Shown here in pieces: positions 1-14,400 of a DNA stretch of 64,000 nucleotides; the first letter of the stretch is position 1; each line of letters starts with the position of its first letter. A model generated the notes under the pieces. The model ran no database searches, was not told the origin of the DNA, and saw only the letters and a program-made list of their open reading frames with translations. Origin of the DNA: Salvelinus alpinus (taxonomy: Eukaryota; Chordata; Actinopteri; Salmoniformes; Salmonidae); assembly GCF_045679555.1 (NCBI RefSeq), contig NC_092093.1:67477214-67541213 (forward strand), read 5' to 3'. The translations under genes and the position numbers were made by a program.

Positions 1-578
1 TAATTTTGGGTTGGAGATGCTTAATGTGAGTCTGGAATGAGAGTTTACTGTCTAACCAGATACCTAGGTATTTGTAGTTATCCACATATTCTAAGTCGGA
101 GCCGTCCAGAGAAGTGATGCAGGACTGGCAGACAGGTGCTGGCAGTGATCGGTTGAAGAGCATGCATTTAGTTTTATTTGCATTTAAGAGCAGTTTGGAG
201 GCCACGGAAGGAGAGTTGTATAGCATTGAAGCTCATCTGGAGGTTAGTTAACACAGTGTCCAAAGAAGGGCCAGAACTATACAGAATGTTGTCGTCTGCG
301 TAGAGGTGGATCAGAGAATCACCAGCAGCGAGAGCGACATCATTGATGTATACAGAGAAAAGAGTCGGCCCGAGAATTTAACCCTGTGGCACCCCCATAG
401 AGACTGCCAGAGGTCCGGACAACAGGCCCTCCGATTTGACACACTGAACTCTATCAGAGAAGTAGTTGGTGAACCAGGCGAGGCAATCGTTTGAGAAACC
501 AAGGCTATCGAGTCTGCCGATGAGGATGTGGTGATTGACAGAGTCGAAAGCCTTGGCCAGGTCGATGAATATGGCTGC
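1..578 (-). pseudogene. Decayed non-LTR retrotransposon reverse transcriptase fragment
   Basis: On the minus strand the sequence reads as a LINE reverse transcriptase palm: IFIDLAKAFDSVNHHIL, SMGVPQG (then a TAA where Ser is expected), ILGPTLFSVYINDV, and the catalytic YADD box. Further on come SLDGSDLEYVDNYKYLGIWL and SKLSFQTHIKHL after a frameshift near position 170. The fragment runs off the left edge and is cut at ~578 by a Tc1 end. It looks like a CR1/L2/Rex1-type clade, but I cannot assign it firmly. It lies in an esyt2 intron, antisense to the gene. Confidence 0.8.
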
Positions 579-776
579 ATAGTGGCTACTTTGAAGAATC
601 TGAAGGGGAAAAAAAATATTTTGATTTGTTTAACATTTTTTTGGTTACTACATGATTCCATATGTGTTATTTCATAGTTTTGATGTCTTTACTATTATTC
701 TACAATGTAGAAAATAGTAAAAATAAAGAAAAACCCTTGAATGAGTTGGTGTGTCCAAACTTTTACTGGTACTGTA
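579..776 (-). mobile_element. Truncated Tc1-like element, one terminal end
   Basis: About 200 nt match the terminal part of the elements at 6027-7606 and 60637-61829, ending with tgtccaaacttttactggta. The matching stretch begins at tagtggctactttgaagaat, directly abutting the LINE fragment. No transposase remains. Confidence 0.8.
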
Positions 777-1040
777 TATCATAAGACCTTTTGTTGAGGG
801 ACTATTTATACCCTAACACAGTAGTGTTAGGAATCTTCTGGTTTACAGGCCACATCAGGCCTGCAAGTTACATTATGCTAGCATACAAAGTGATGTGTAA
901 TTCCTATTGGAATCCAGACAAAGTCAGGATATCCAACAAGTGGAATTGTTAATCACCCGCAAGCTGCACTCAGAATGACTTCCAGGGTAGGGACAATTTA
1001 CTATTGAGACTACCTCAATCATCTTAACTGGAACAATCAT
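777..1040 (+). repeat. Dispersed repeat, copy 1 of 3
   Basis: Shares blocks such as 'cacatcaggcctg', 'aattcctattggaatccag' and 'cacccgcaa..tgca..cagaatgac' with 53600-53880 and, inverted, with 63880-64000. No coding capacity. Class unknown. Confidence 0.6.
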
Positions 1041-2457
1041 CTCAGTAACGGGTGAAATAAATCAAATTTCTAACAGTTTGGAGAACTGTATGTTATTCAT
1101 CTTTGTGTAGCATAAGATGAGTGAGTTGCATCAGAACATAGTTAAAATGTCATACCTAAAATTGTGTTTGCCGACTGCTCCTGTATGTTTTGGTTGAAAA
1201 ATACATCCGCTGTGAGTCATAGGCTGCTGCGTAGCACTGCCTACACTAATGTAAAAATCCTGCTGCTTATTCAGGCTCCTGTGAGACATAAGCAACATGT
1301 CAAGGTAGCTACTGTATGGAAGTTGTATACCTCCAGGTGTGTAATGTTTTAAATAAGTAGATCCAAGTTGCTTCTATAATATGCTTTGAAAGTATTTCCA
1401 TAGGTAAATAACAGCATCCCCATTCAATCCACTTAAATGGACAGTACTGCATTTAAATTACATCTCAATTTCTGTTGTGAGGTGTGAAGTACCTCTTGAC
1501 AGTTGCACAGTAATTTGATATCACTCATCATTTATTCGCTGAGTAAATGATGTATCCGCAAGGCACTATCCTCTGACCGCTATTTTGTGAATTTGTTGCT
1601 TTATAGTATGTGTCAGGTTAATAGAAACCATGTCCACTTGAGTGCTCCTGATTGCATAACAGAGGCACTTGTGGCATGTACAAAAGCTAGGCTTGAATCT
1701 GTATCTCCCTACTTCCCACTCCTCTCACTGTCCGATCCTATGCTCCTCTACGCTGTCACGCTAATGCTGGATCAGCTCTTTTCCCACCCGCATTAGCATT
1801 ACTGCCTCCTGTAGCTCTCACATGCAATCTCGTTGCCACGGCTACACCGCTGGAGCCGCTGCTCCCGAGGGGATAACGCATGACCGCACACTTCCTCTGT
1901 GTTGTGCTGGAAAGGTGTGGTAGCCTAATTAGAAAAGTTTTGCTTTTAGACTATGATGATTGTTGGCTTATGAGAGCCAGTGTTATTTATGTGGTTTGTG
2001 TGTGTGTGTGTGTGTGTGTACGTTTAGGTACAGTATGTGGGCAATGTGTATGCTCAGGGCTCTCCTCTCTCTCACTGATGCTCATACTGTGTGGAGTGGC
2101 CAGCTCCAGTACTGTTATGTCTTTGTAATAACCAGGAGGGGTTCAGGAGTACTGCAGGACTACGTCCCAAATGGCACACTCTTCCCTACATAGTGCACAA
2201 ATTTTGAGCAGAGTCCTATGGGCACTGGTCAATAGTAGTGCAATATAGGCAATAGGGTGCAATTTAGGATGCAACGCAGGCAGCAGCCATACTTCTGCTG
2301 AACCAAGGCAGAATATCTCATGTCCAACAGCTATTTCAGTTAAAATAACAATGTACAATGTGTTTGTTTAGATGGAATCAGTGACTACTGGTACTGGGCA
2401 AATAAAACAGTTTTGACCATGGAAACAGTAATGATGTCTTACTTTTTTTCTCTTTAG
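1041..2457. other. esyt2: esyt2 intron sequence, 5' part
   Basis: No exon seen. Contains a (GT)n run at about 1997-2018, an old copy of the palindromic repeat at 2163-2275, and ends with a normal pyrimidine tract and acceptor ag at 2456-2457. Confidence 0.6.
2163..2275. repeat. Palindromic 'cccaaatggcacc' repeat, old copy
   Basis: gtcccaaatggcacac...cttccctacatagtgcac and the return arm 'caatagggtgcaatttagga' are recognisable but diverged. In the first esyt2 intron. Confidence 0.65.
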
Positions 2458-5400
2458 GTCAACTTCCCAGATGTGGAAAGAGTAGAGTGGCTGAACAAGG
2501 TAAAAGAACAAAGAGGAACATACTGTTAGAATTTCCACTTCTATTTTGATGAGGACCTACTTTTCCTGCTTGGTTTTGCGGTGTAGATACATTTTGGTTC
2601 CAGGTATAAGGTTCAAATAGGGTTCTACCTGGAACCAGAAAGGGTTCTTCAAAGGGTTATCCTATGGGGACAGCTGAATAACAGGCACGTTGTGAATATG
2701 GGACCTGATATTAAAGAATGAATTCAGTGAATTCAGCTCCTTCACTCTGCCTCCTACATTTCTGTGATGACTTACTGTATGATGGTCAGAATGTGCGCCC
2801 GGTACCAACTCACTAATCCGTTCCCTCCCCCTCTGGCCCTGCAGACTGTGAGACAGATGTGGCCGTATATTTGCCAGTTCATAGAGAAGCTGTTCCGCGA
2901 GACTATCGAGCCGGCCGTGAAGGGAGCCAACTCCCACCTCGGCACGTTCGGCTTCAGCAAGATCAACATGGGGGACAAGGTGAACATGAAGACTTATCAG
3001 CAGGAGTCTCTACCTAACCACGCCTTATGTTTATAAGATGGGTTTTCAACCGTTCAACAGGCGGTCAAACCTCCCCAATCTGGTTTTAAAGGTCCAATGC
3101 AAACGTTTTTATCTAAATATCAAATCATTTCTGTCTGGGTAACAATTAAGTACCTAACTGTGATTGTTTTCAATTAACATGGTCAAAAAGAAACCAAAAA
3201 GATTCTTCGCAAAGATGCATTTCTCAAGCAGGAATTTTGCTAGTACTGTCTCGGAGTGGGTAGGGGAAAACAGAAAACTAGCTGTTATTAACAAATTCAC
3301 TGCATGGTGATGTCACATTGGAAAGGACAAAGCTCCATCCCACCAAAACAGGCTTAAATTTCAGGCAGTCTTTTCAAACAGCTCTTACATTTTTCTTATA
3401 GACAGGGAAAAGGGCAAGTGCTCAAGCACCCCTACACCCGTATCTGTGCATGTGTCTGTGTTGTAGGGACAGCTGGTGGGTGTTTCCCAAATAGTTTCCA
3501 GGAGGGGTCACAGAGTAGTGGCGATGTTCATACTGGGTAGAACACAAGTGGGGGGGGGGGCTGAGGCCTAGCGGTGATATCGTGATGTCATCTGTCTTGT
3601 GTTTAGCCTTTAAGGATCAACGGGGTCAAGGTTTACACAGAGAATGTGGACAAGCGTCAGATCATCATGGACCTACAGATCAGGTGACCTGACTATTTCC
3701 ATTTTGGACAGATTGTAGCCTTTGGCTTGTCATAGAATGTACTCTGCTAGTATGTAAAACCTTTTTTTTTTTTTTTCGTAGATAAACATGTGATTTTGTT
3801 GATGAACTTTTTTCTCCAGTTTTGTTGGAAATACTGAAATTGATGTGGACATCAAAAGATACTACTGCAAAGCTGGTATTAAGAGCATACAGGTAAGGTA
3901 GAGATTATGTTATTGTCTCATTCTCTGTTGTTTTAGGATTAATTAGAGACATAAAAACCTAACGTAAAATTGTTTGGGTGATCATTTTTTCAAATGTCAT
4001 TTCTTAGGGATGTCAAACACCGGAGGGGGACACATTTTATTTGATTTCATTTAACAAACACCCTTCACTTGAAGTCTGAATTGGATCTGGGGCTGGCCAT
4101 AAAAATATATTAACTATACAACTCTGAAATGGATGCTCTGATTGTTGATAATGTCACTGATAACCTGTTCATAAGAGTCGAGGACAGTAAACTCCAACCG
4201 AATGTTGTGACTGCATGCAAAAGTTACTTTAATGATGGCTGCTTGCTCAATTACACTGGCTTGCAAACAACATTAGATTTGTTTTTATTGCAATGACTTA
4301 CAAGCAATATACTGTGTGATCAGTTACCTTGTGTGCAGTGTTAATTTTGGCTTCTATTTTAGATGTAGTTTTAGTCTTAGTCTTTTGACTAAAATACCTT
4401 TTCATCTTGGTCACATTTGAGTAATTTCATCCTAATCAGTCGACTAAAACTCTGGACAATTTTTGTCACAATCATTTAAGTCACCTCTTAGTCAGTGCAT
4501 TTTTTTACCCCATGAAATCATTTATATATATATATTTTTTAACCTAAGAACAAATTCTAATTTTCAATTGGTTAACTGCCTGTTCAGGGGCAGAATGACA
4601 GATTTGTACCTTGTCAGCTCGAGGATTTGAACTTACAACCTTTCGGTTACTAGTCCAACGCTCTAACCACTAGGCTACCCTGCCACACCTTTAACTTCCA
4701 TCATGTGCACTTTCAGATGGCCTTGTACAACTAGGCCTACTATCCCCTCAAATAGCTGAAACGTTACTATTGTGGCAGATTGTAACCAATGCCAGTTTTA
4801 ATTTCATTAACAATAACTATGACCCCAAAAAATCCTGACGAAAACGAATGACGGTAACGAGACGAGATCCCTTAAAAAATATATATATTTTATATTTGAC
4901 GACAATGTGACGAGATGAGAATTCCATGTGAAACGAATAAACATTAAATGTGACATGAAGCTCCTTTTCATCTGTTTTGTCCAATCATAAGCATGCATGC
5001 CTTTGCAGAATATTTAATGCAATCCTCTCATTGGCAGAATGAACATCTTTCAGTTGCACAGTCTGATTGAGCGGATCTGTCTGGCTCTCCCATAGGCTAC
5101 AGCTCTCGGGCGGTCACTTCAGTCACTCGTCTCTCTTTTGAACTGATGCGCAGCCAGGACACTTCAATTGTAACTAACCTCAACTAGAAATAATACTTTT
5201 TACACTCTTACTTTCACGTAGGCTGTTTTTGCTTTGACCACAACAGAAGCTCTATTTTTCCATGTGCGTTGTTATTCATCTCGCAGTTGGCAAAATGTGA
5301 GTGCAGTTGTTTTTTCTCGATTGGAAATGTTAATTATATTTGCTGAGTATTAGTACAGTAATAATTCTGACATTGTTGGAAAGCTTCGATTCTCCTCTTT

Positions 5401-8400
5401 TTTTTAATGGATTCACTGTTATGGCCACCATTGTTCCTGTACCCAAGAAGGCAAAGGTAACTGAACTAAAAGACTGTCGCCCCGTAGCACTCACTTCTGT
5501 CATCATGAAGTGCTTTGAGAGACTAGTCAAGGATCATATCACCTCCACCTTACCTGCCACCCTAGACCCACTACAATTTGCATACCGCCCCAATAGGTCC
5601 ACAGACGATGCAATCGCCATCACACTGCACACTGTCCTATACCATCTGGACAAAAGGAATACCTATGTAAGAATGCTGTTCAACACCATAGTACCCTCCA
5701 AGCTCATCATTAAGCTTGAGGCCCTGGGTCTCAACCCTGCCCTGTGCAATTGGGAGCACCCCCCTATCCACATCGATGGGACAGCAGTGGAGAAGGCTAC
5801 CATCCAGAAGGCGAGGTCAGTACAGGTGCATCAAAGCTGGGACCGAGAGACTGCCTGTAGCTTCTATCTCAAGGGCATCAAACTGTTAAACAGCCATCAC
5901 TAACACAGAGAGGCTGCTGCCTACATACAGACTTGAAGTCATTGGCCACTTTAATAAATGGATCACTAGTCACTTTGATAATGCCATTTTAATAATGTTT
6001 ACGTATCTTGCATTACTCACCTCATACACTACAGGTCAAAAGTTTTTGAAGTTTTTCTATATTTTTACTATTTTCTACATGGTAGAATAATAGTGAAGAC
6101 ATCAAAACTATGATATAACACATAAGGAATCATGTAGCATGGAGGAAAAGTGTTAAACAAATCAAAATATATTTCATATTTGAGATTCTTCAAATAGCCA
6201 CCCTTTGCCTTGATGACAGCTTTGCACACTGTTGGCATTCTCTCAACCAGCTTCACATGGAATGCTTTTCCAACAGTCTTGAAGGAGTTCCCACATATGC
6301 TGAGCACTTATTGGCTGCTTTACCTTCACTCTGCGGTCCGACTCATCCCAAACCATCTCAATTTGGTTGAGGTCGGGGGATTGTGGAGCCAGGTCATCTG
6401 ATGCAGCACTCCATCATGCAGCACTCCTTCTTGGTTAAATATCCCTTACTCATCCTAGAGGTGTGTTGGGTCATTGTCCTGTTGAAAAACAAATGATAGT
6501 CCCACTAAGCCCAAACCAGATGGGATGGCGTATCGCTGCAGAATGTTGTGGTAGCCGTGCTGGTTAAGTGTGCCTTGAATTCTAAATAAATCACAGACAG
6601 TGTCACTAGCAAAGCACCCCCACACCGTAACAACTCCTCCTCTGTGCTTTACGGTGGGAAATACACATGCGGAGAACATCCATTCACCCACACCGCGTCT
6701 CACAAAGACACGGCGGTTGGAACCAAAAATCTACAATTTGGACTCCAGACCAAAGGACAAATTTCCACCGGTCTAATGTCCATTGTTCGTGTTTCTTGGT
6801 CCAAGCAAGTCTCTTCTTATTATTAGTGTCCTTTAGTATTGGTTTGTTTTCAGCAATTCAATCATAAAGGCCTGATTCACACAGTGTCCTCTGAACAGTT
6901 GATGTTGAGATGTATCTGTTACTTGAAATCTGAAGCATTTATTTGGGCTGCAATTTCTGAGGCTGTAACTCTAATGAACTTATCCTCTGCAGCAGATGTA
7001 ACTCTGGGTCTTCCTTTCCTGTGGCGGTCCTCATGAGAGCCAGTTTCATCATAGAGCTTGAAGGTTTTTACAACTGCACTTGAAGAAACATTCAAAGTTC
7101 TTGAAACTCTCCGTATTGACTGACCTTCATGTCTTAAAGTTGATGGACTGTCGTTTCTCTTTGCTTATTTGAGCTGTTCTTGCAACAATATGGACTTGGT
7201 CTTTTACCAAATAGGGTTATCTTCTGTATAACCCCCTACCTCACAACACAACTGATTGGCTCAAACACATTAAGAAGGAAATAAATTCCACAAATTAACT
7301 TTAACTTTTTTCTAAACAAGGCACACCTGTTAATTGAAATGCATTCCAGGTGACTACCTCATGAAGCTGGTTGAGAGAATGCCAAGAGTGTACAAAGCTG
7401 TCATCAAGGCAAAGGGTGGCAATTTGAAGAATCTCAAATATAAAATATATTTTGATTTGTTTAACCCTTTTTAGGTTTCTACATGATTCCATATGTGTTA
7501 TTTCATAGTTTTGATGTCTTCACTATTATTCTACAATGTAGAAAGTAGTAAAAATAAATAAAACCCCCTGAATGAGTAGGTGTTCTAAAACTTTAGACTG
7601 GTAGTCTATGTATATACTGTATTTTATACCATCTATTACATCTTGTCTGTGCTGCTCGGTCATCACTCATCCTTATGTTTATATGTATAAATTCTTATTC
7701 CATCCCTTTACTTCGATTTGTGTGTATTAGGTACTGGTTGTGGAATTGTTCGATTTACTTGTTTGATATTACTGCACTGTCGGAACTAGAGGCACAAGCA
7801 TTTCGCTACACTCGCAATAACATCTGTTAACCATGTGTATGTGACCAAGGTTATGATTGGGAGGAAAGAGCTGTTTGCCTAAATTGGTAACCTGTAGCCA
7901 AGGCTTTGTACTGTAGCCTATATGGTAAATCATGGCTGACATCATTGTTTTTTTTTTTTTCATGGCATCTCATCTTGTTTTTCCTCAGGAAAAATAGGTT
8001 GTTGACTATTTTTTGTTATTGTTGATGAAATTAACGCTGCTTGTGTGTGTATGTGTGGGAGAATATCGAGAGTAGGCCTTGAACAGAACAAGTGTTTATG
8101 TCTTTGGCCATTGCGTAGCAGGCAGCAATGAAACATAGCTGGAAGGTAAAGCAATCAATCTGGCTCCTTAGAGCCAAAGAGCCATTATTATCATCCTTCG
8201 AAGAGATTTACTTCACAAAGCCCTATTATAAAGCACTGGCTCACATTTCTCATACTCACAGTACATCGTATAGAGGAGTTTGGAAACAGCGTACTTTGCG
8301 TCTTAGAAGGGGAGTTTAAATCGTGTCTTATTTTTGTGTGATTCAAAAAAATTATAATATTAAGCAAATAAATACTGCGATTGAGACAGACAATAGACAC

Positions 8401-11400
8401 TGGTGTCTTTATATGGATAATTACCATTTTGTTTTAAACTCATGTCCATTGAACAAAAATAATAGTGTGGCCTGTTTTGCTCATATACAGTATCAGCACT
8501 TAAACGACCTGCTTGTCTTGAGAGATATAATTAGAACGAATCTGTTCAGGAAGTTGAGGATGACAGATATGTTATGTCTGATAGTAATGCAGTAGTAGTG
8601 TGGGGGGGGGGCATCTTTGGAGTGAAAGACCTCTTTGGAGTGTCTCTGGAGGCATGTGTCTGCTGCGGTGTCCAGGCGTCCACTCTTGAATGTTCCCATA
8701 CAGGTCATTAGTTGGGTCAAGGGCCTGCAGTGTTGGTTCCCTGATACTGAAAGCTCCCTTAATGATGTGTGGTTGTGTGTGTGTGTGTTTATGTTTTATC
8801 TCTGCGAGCGAGCACATTTTTATCTTGATGCCTCTTTTGTGTTTCACAGCTCCATGGAGTGTTGAGAGTAGTCATGGAGCCGTTGCTAGGTGACATGCCC
8901 CTGATAGGAGCCTTGTCCCTGTTCTTTCTGAAGAAACCTGTAAGTTCTAGCCCTGACACACACTTGACACACACTTCCTCTTTCTATCATTTGGAATTAA
9001 GGTCACTTGCATCATTAGCCGCTTGCAAGACAGTTGTTTGGCCATGGCTATTTTATCACTGTCTTCCTTCCTGTAGTGCTGAGCCTCCAGGCCTATGTTC
9101 TGCCTAAACCTTTGGCCAATTTAAGTCAGATACAAGTCCCGAGTGGAGACACTGGAGCCTTAAATAGACATAGATCAGGCTAGTCCTACTTTGGTGGATT
9201 TCTTTGCACTGCCTATGCCAGCCTCAGTGCAGACAGCAGATAGAGGAAGCAGGAGGAGTGTAGTGGTAAGACTGTGAGTCGCAGTGTTACATGTTGGGAC
9301 ACAAGCCAGGCAGTGGGTGTTAATTACACAGTATCTGAGTGTGATTCATCTTCTTTGAGAGCAGACCACAGACTCTAGATCAGGAGCTCCTGTTTCTGTG
9401 GCCTCGGGCATGATTATATTTCTATTATCTGTCATCCTAATAATGGGGGGGGGAAAGCACATTTTATGGAAGAACTTTTGAGGTAAAGGATAAAAAGGGT
9501 CCCTCTTCTCTCTGATTTAGGGGGTAGAGTTAAGTCAAATATTCTCCAGAATGCTTCACAGTGAAGTGGACAACCCTTCATTCTCCTCCTTAAATGGTTC
9601 AATCTTGACTGCCAAATAAAATAACATTCTGAGACGACTTGTGGATGGGAGGACGGCATTTTAGGCGATGAAACGCAGAGAACTGGAGGGATAACATCCT
9701 TAGGAAGGCTACTCAAGTTCTGCAGTGTGCAGCTAAAATGCACCGCTGCAAAGTTCTGCAATGCGCAGCTGTTTTAATTGGTACACATTATGTACATGGT
9801 CTCCAAGCACCCTCCATTAGTTGATAATGTTATGCTTGGAGAAGAAGCCACACTGCTCTGCCAGTTCACTGCTACGGTACAGTACCCCCTATAGGGCTTC
9901 TCCACTGCAGCTGGTGTCACTCCAGCGTTTGTATGCACCAGTGTTATACACAAAAGGCAACAGAGTATTTGGGCCAAACATTGGCAGCAATCCATGCAGT
10001 GGAAATGCACCATATGGAATTGGCTACTTTGCAGTGTTCTGGACAGTCCTTGTTCAACACTATATCTGCTGCAGTGTAGGCAACACAGAGAGAGAGGGAG
10101 GGGGAGGGGGAGGGGGAGGGGGGGGGGCTGTAAAAACGCATTGAAATTGATTCCTTGAGCCAAGAGACACATCAAAGCTCCGACTAGCATAAAGAAAAAA
10201 AATACCCGTCGGCTTAGAAGTTACTACCTGCATTTCCACAATGCCTGTTTGAAATCACCCTGCATATTGGTAAACGTGAAATCTTTATCTGAGTGACAGC
10301 ACAGCTAAGCCAGAAAAAGTTACCGTCAAGGAGTCCTGTGCTGTCACTCAGATCAAATTTTCACGTTTACCAATATGCAGGGTGATTTCAAACAGGCATT
10401 GTCCCCTTTTATCATAACATTGTATAACCACAAAACCTTTTGGTAAGAGACTTTTGCATGGAAAAATACACAGTCCCTGGCTCCCTGACCTCAATATAGA
10501 ACCTGTGTCCATCCCAAATGGTGCCGTATTTTCTATGTTGTGTGCTACTGTTGACCAGGGTCCATAGGAAATAGGATGTCATTTGGGACAGCCCCTGTAT
10601 ACGGATTTGGTTTTTTTAATAAATCTTTCAGAGGGTCAAGTATTAGTCCAATCTGGGGGGCGGTATCTTTGGTGTCAGTGTTCTAACACTGACTCATACA
10701 TATACTGTACAAAGATGTGTGTCCCCAGTTCAACAGTAACGTGTATATAAGAGAAAGCTGAAACAAGTAAAACAGCTACAGGTACAGTATTTAACTCTAG
10801 TAGCCTGTTAGAACCAGCCTGATTGTATACGTATACTGTATGTCTCACCGTCATTGTGTATTGTTTTGTATATTGAGACATCAAGCCATGATAACACGAT
10901 AGGTAGCTCAGAGGTTGAGAACAGAGCAGAAGACACATTTCTGCTGTTCGTAAATAATAAAGTTGTATTGGGTATTTACTACAGAAATGGAACACAGATT
11001 TAAGGCTGTGCCATCAGGCTAAATATAGGGTAAAACTGCAGCAAAAGAATATGCTTGTTGGCACACCATCTTGTCATTTTTCGTGTGCAAAATTGTCCGA
11101 TTTCAAAGGAAATTGGTTTATTTGTCAAGAGGCAAGGAAATGAGCTCCTTTGGCTTCTGTTTTACTTTGCTGCACTTGTGAGTAATTACATCACAGGAGT
11201 CACACAACAATATAGTTAAGTGCTTGAATCAATGTAGATCATTTACTTAATCTCACTCTTTCTGGCTAGTGTCCCTGTGTGCATTTTTCCCTTCTATAAG
11301 ATGGTGTTTGTTTTTAGATAATTGAAGTAAAAAAGCGCAGGTGTGGCTTTTCAATCGTTCTTTGTACAGCATGTTCTTCCAGATTCCATACCGCTAAAAT

Positions 11401-14400
11401 CTACATGTGTTTTGTTTTCATCTAGCTTTTGGACATCAACTGGACAGGCCTCACCAATATACTAGACATTCCTGGGCTCAAGTAAGTAAACTGGGTCTGT
11501 TTTGTGCTCTGGGGGTGAAGTTTCCCCTAGGTCCAGATCTAGGAGCGGGTTCCCCTCCCCCAATCCTAACCTTAACCACTAGTGGGGAAAATGTAAAACT
11601 GACCCAAGATCAGTGTCTTGGGGCAACTTCACCCTACACCCTCTTTCGTCAGGCAAAGCTTTCACTACTTTTAGGTACAAGACGTTTTGCGGTTTCTACA
11701 ACCATTTTTTTGACTTTTATATTAATGATATATACCCATTTTGTTTCTTAAAGAATATATCATATACATGCCTTATGGGCTCAGTTCAACAGTCGTACCC
11801 CATCACAACCCAAAGTATACACTTGTTTTACTCCATTAGTTGTTAACAGTGTAGTTGCAAACAAACACTGTATGAACTATCATTTTGATACCAGGGATGG
11901 TGAGTCCTTGCATCCATAGCGTATCTATGAATCGGATACATTTGGGCTTTGTTATTGTTTGAACTGCAGATTGCCACTTGAAACTAGAGTGACCATCGCC
12001 CTACAGCTGTTAAGACTGTTAGTCCATTATGCTCACCGCAACACATGACTGCCTGCGAGCTGTGAGACTAAAAAGGCTCGAAAGCAAGAAGGTTTTTATG
12101 GTTGAACAAGCTGTCGTTTTCATTTGTGCAACTCATCGCTGACTTTATAGAGATCTATGGTGTGTAAATTGGGCTGCTCCACCAACTCTCTATGGTTGCT
12201 AAAATACGCTATTCTGCACATCTCTCAACTCTGAAATGATGGGGTAACAGGCAGGGGACTTGGGGATTTCTTAGGGCTCATTTAAATGAAAGAGCAAAGT
12301 GGATGGTCTGCTTATCGAGAGCAACTGTTATGCTTTAGTGTAGAATATAATAGACGTGACAGTAAAGAGGCATTGGCTACGAAGTAAACACTTCTTGTGT
12401 TGTCTTTACGTTTTTCTGTTGTGTGACGGTGCTACTACTTGCGTTGAATTGAATCCCACAAGAGCAAATTGGATTTGTAACCACTCACCAGCAAGACAGG
12501 TACAGCAACAACATGCATACATAAGAGTCACAGACAGAGAACTGATGGCTGGTGAAACAAGCACAACTCATCCATAAGCAAATGGATCCAATATAATATG
12601 TTTCCCCCTGCTGGTAAAGGAGCCAAGCCATTTGAAGTGCAGATAACCTTTGTCTTCTCTGCAGACGTCAGGCATCATTTCTGTTATTCACATTCACTGC
12701 TTAGTTTCTATATGGTTGTGAGTTGACAGTGGCTTTTGCTCATTTAACTCATGTAAATGCTAATGTGGCGGTGGAAAAAGGCCCTAATAAAGATTTCATG
12801 ATACAGCCACACTCTCCTCCCCACACTCTATTTATTTAGACAAGGGTGTTGACACATCCGCAGCTCAGTGACGGAAATCATCCCCCACACCGCTAGTTCT
12901 CTGTAGGGGTGTAATAGATCTGTGCAGTCAGCACACTGTGGGTCTGTTGGTGGAGGCTAGGGGATGGCGCTCGAGGTCACCAGGCTGCTCATCATTACGC
13001 ACACCTGTCACCATCGTTACGCACACCAGCGCCTCATCAGACTCACCTGGGCTCCATCACCTGCCTGATTACCTTCCCTATATATGTCACTCCCTTTGGT
13101 TCTTTCCCCAGGCGTTATCGTTTCTGTTTCAGTGTTTCATGTCTGTACGCTACTTGCGTTTCTTGTTTGGTATTTATTATTGAAGTCTCTCCCTGTACTT
13201 GGTTCCTGACTCTCAGCGTACACGTTACACACTGTAACAGAAAACTGTAAATGATATGGTAATTTGGGGTATTAGCTGTACATTATGTTGCATTATGGGA
13301 AAATGTTGTGGGTGGGAAAATAATTACTATATTTTGAACTGTACTGTAATTCCACCCCACATAATACAGTACCGTACCGTAACTTTGGAGCGGCGAAAAA
13401 ACGTTTGACCAATAGTGGGTGCATGGTATTGTTGTTTCTGTCTCATTTAACATATTTTGAGGCATGCCTGTAAGATGCTATATTTGTTGTACCCGTGAGT
13501 GAGAACACTCTACCCATTGAACTCCTATGTTGTTATAGTGCCCCATCAATTTGTATAGGGGACAGATTGAATTGGCAGTAAATCTTAAATCTTAAACGTT
13601 TGAGCATTTTGCCATGTCCCTTTGGTCTGTTTTGCCCTGTAGTCGCTGCCAGTTTGGAGGCCTTCGTTAAGGCCTCTAGAAGTGCAAGTCATATAAAATA
13701 CCAAGTATTAATTCATTTGTAAACACTTTACCTAGCAGCCAACTTGCTTGCACTAATCCTTTGTAATTACAGTAAAATACTGTGGAATACAAATCTCCCC
13801 TTAATTAATTCAGATTACGGTAGCATTTACTTTTTTACAGTATAATACAGTACATTTTACAGTATTGTACTGTGCACCGTTACACAGTACTTTCTTTGAT
13901 ACCGTATTTATATTACGGTAGGTGTACTGAAATATTAAATACATGATTTTGCTTGCCACCGAGCTGCATGTAAGCGCCGGTCAGTGCCAGCTGCATGTTG
14001 AAAACAGCTCACCCCGCTCGTGCGCATGTGTGTGTACCTGTATGTGTTCCACGTGATTGATCCCACACTAAAGAGGAATCATGTCCTTTGTAATGCTCCT
14101 TAATCTGCTCACACAGAAGTGCTTTAGCTCTCTGCTCAGCTGCAAAAGAAATGATAGGATAAAATGATGACTACGTTTCTTTGAGAAATAAGAGACAAAG
14201 AGTGAAGGAATGTACTGTATATGGGGGTATTTAAATTGGTTCTATGCCTTTTCAAATATATACGGTTGTTTCATTTTTACAGATTGCTTCAACCCTCTCA
14301 TGCAGTTATTTCTGTGTACAGAATTAGGCCGAAGTGGATAGCTCAAAGGTTGACAGAAAATCTCAGCAGATACTAGACCACTTATGGCTATCAACTTCTC

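Larger units (their letters stand above)
8940..11425. other. esyt2: esyt2 intron with hairpin, G-rich tract and palindromic repeat
   Basis: No exon between LKKP (8939) and LLDINWTG (11426). Holds the G-rich tract 10088-10128, the foldback element 10240-10400 and the palindromic repeat 10511-10592; the rest is plain intron. Confidence 0.6.
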
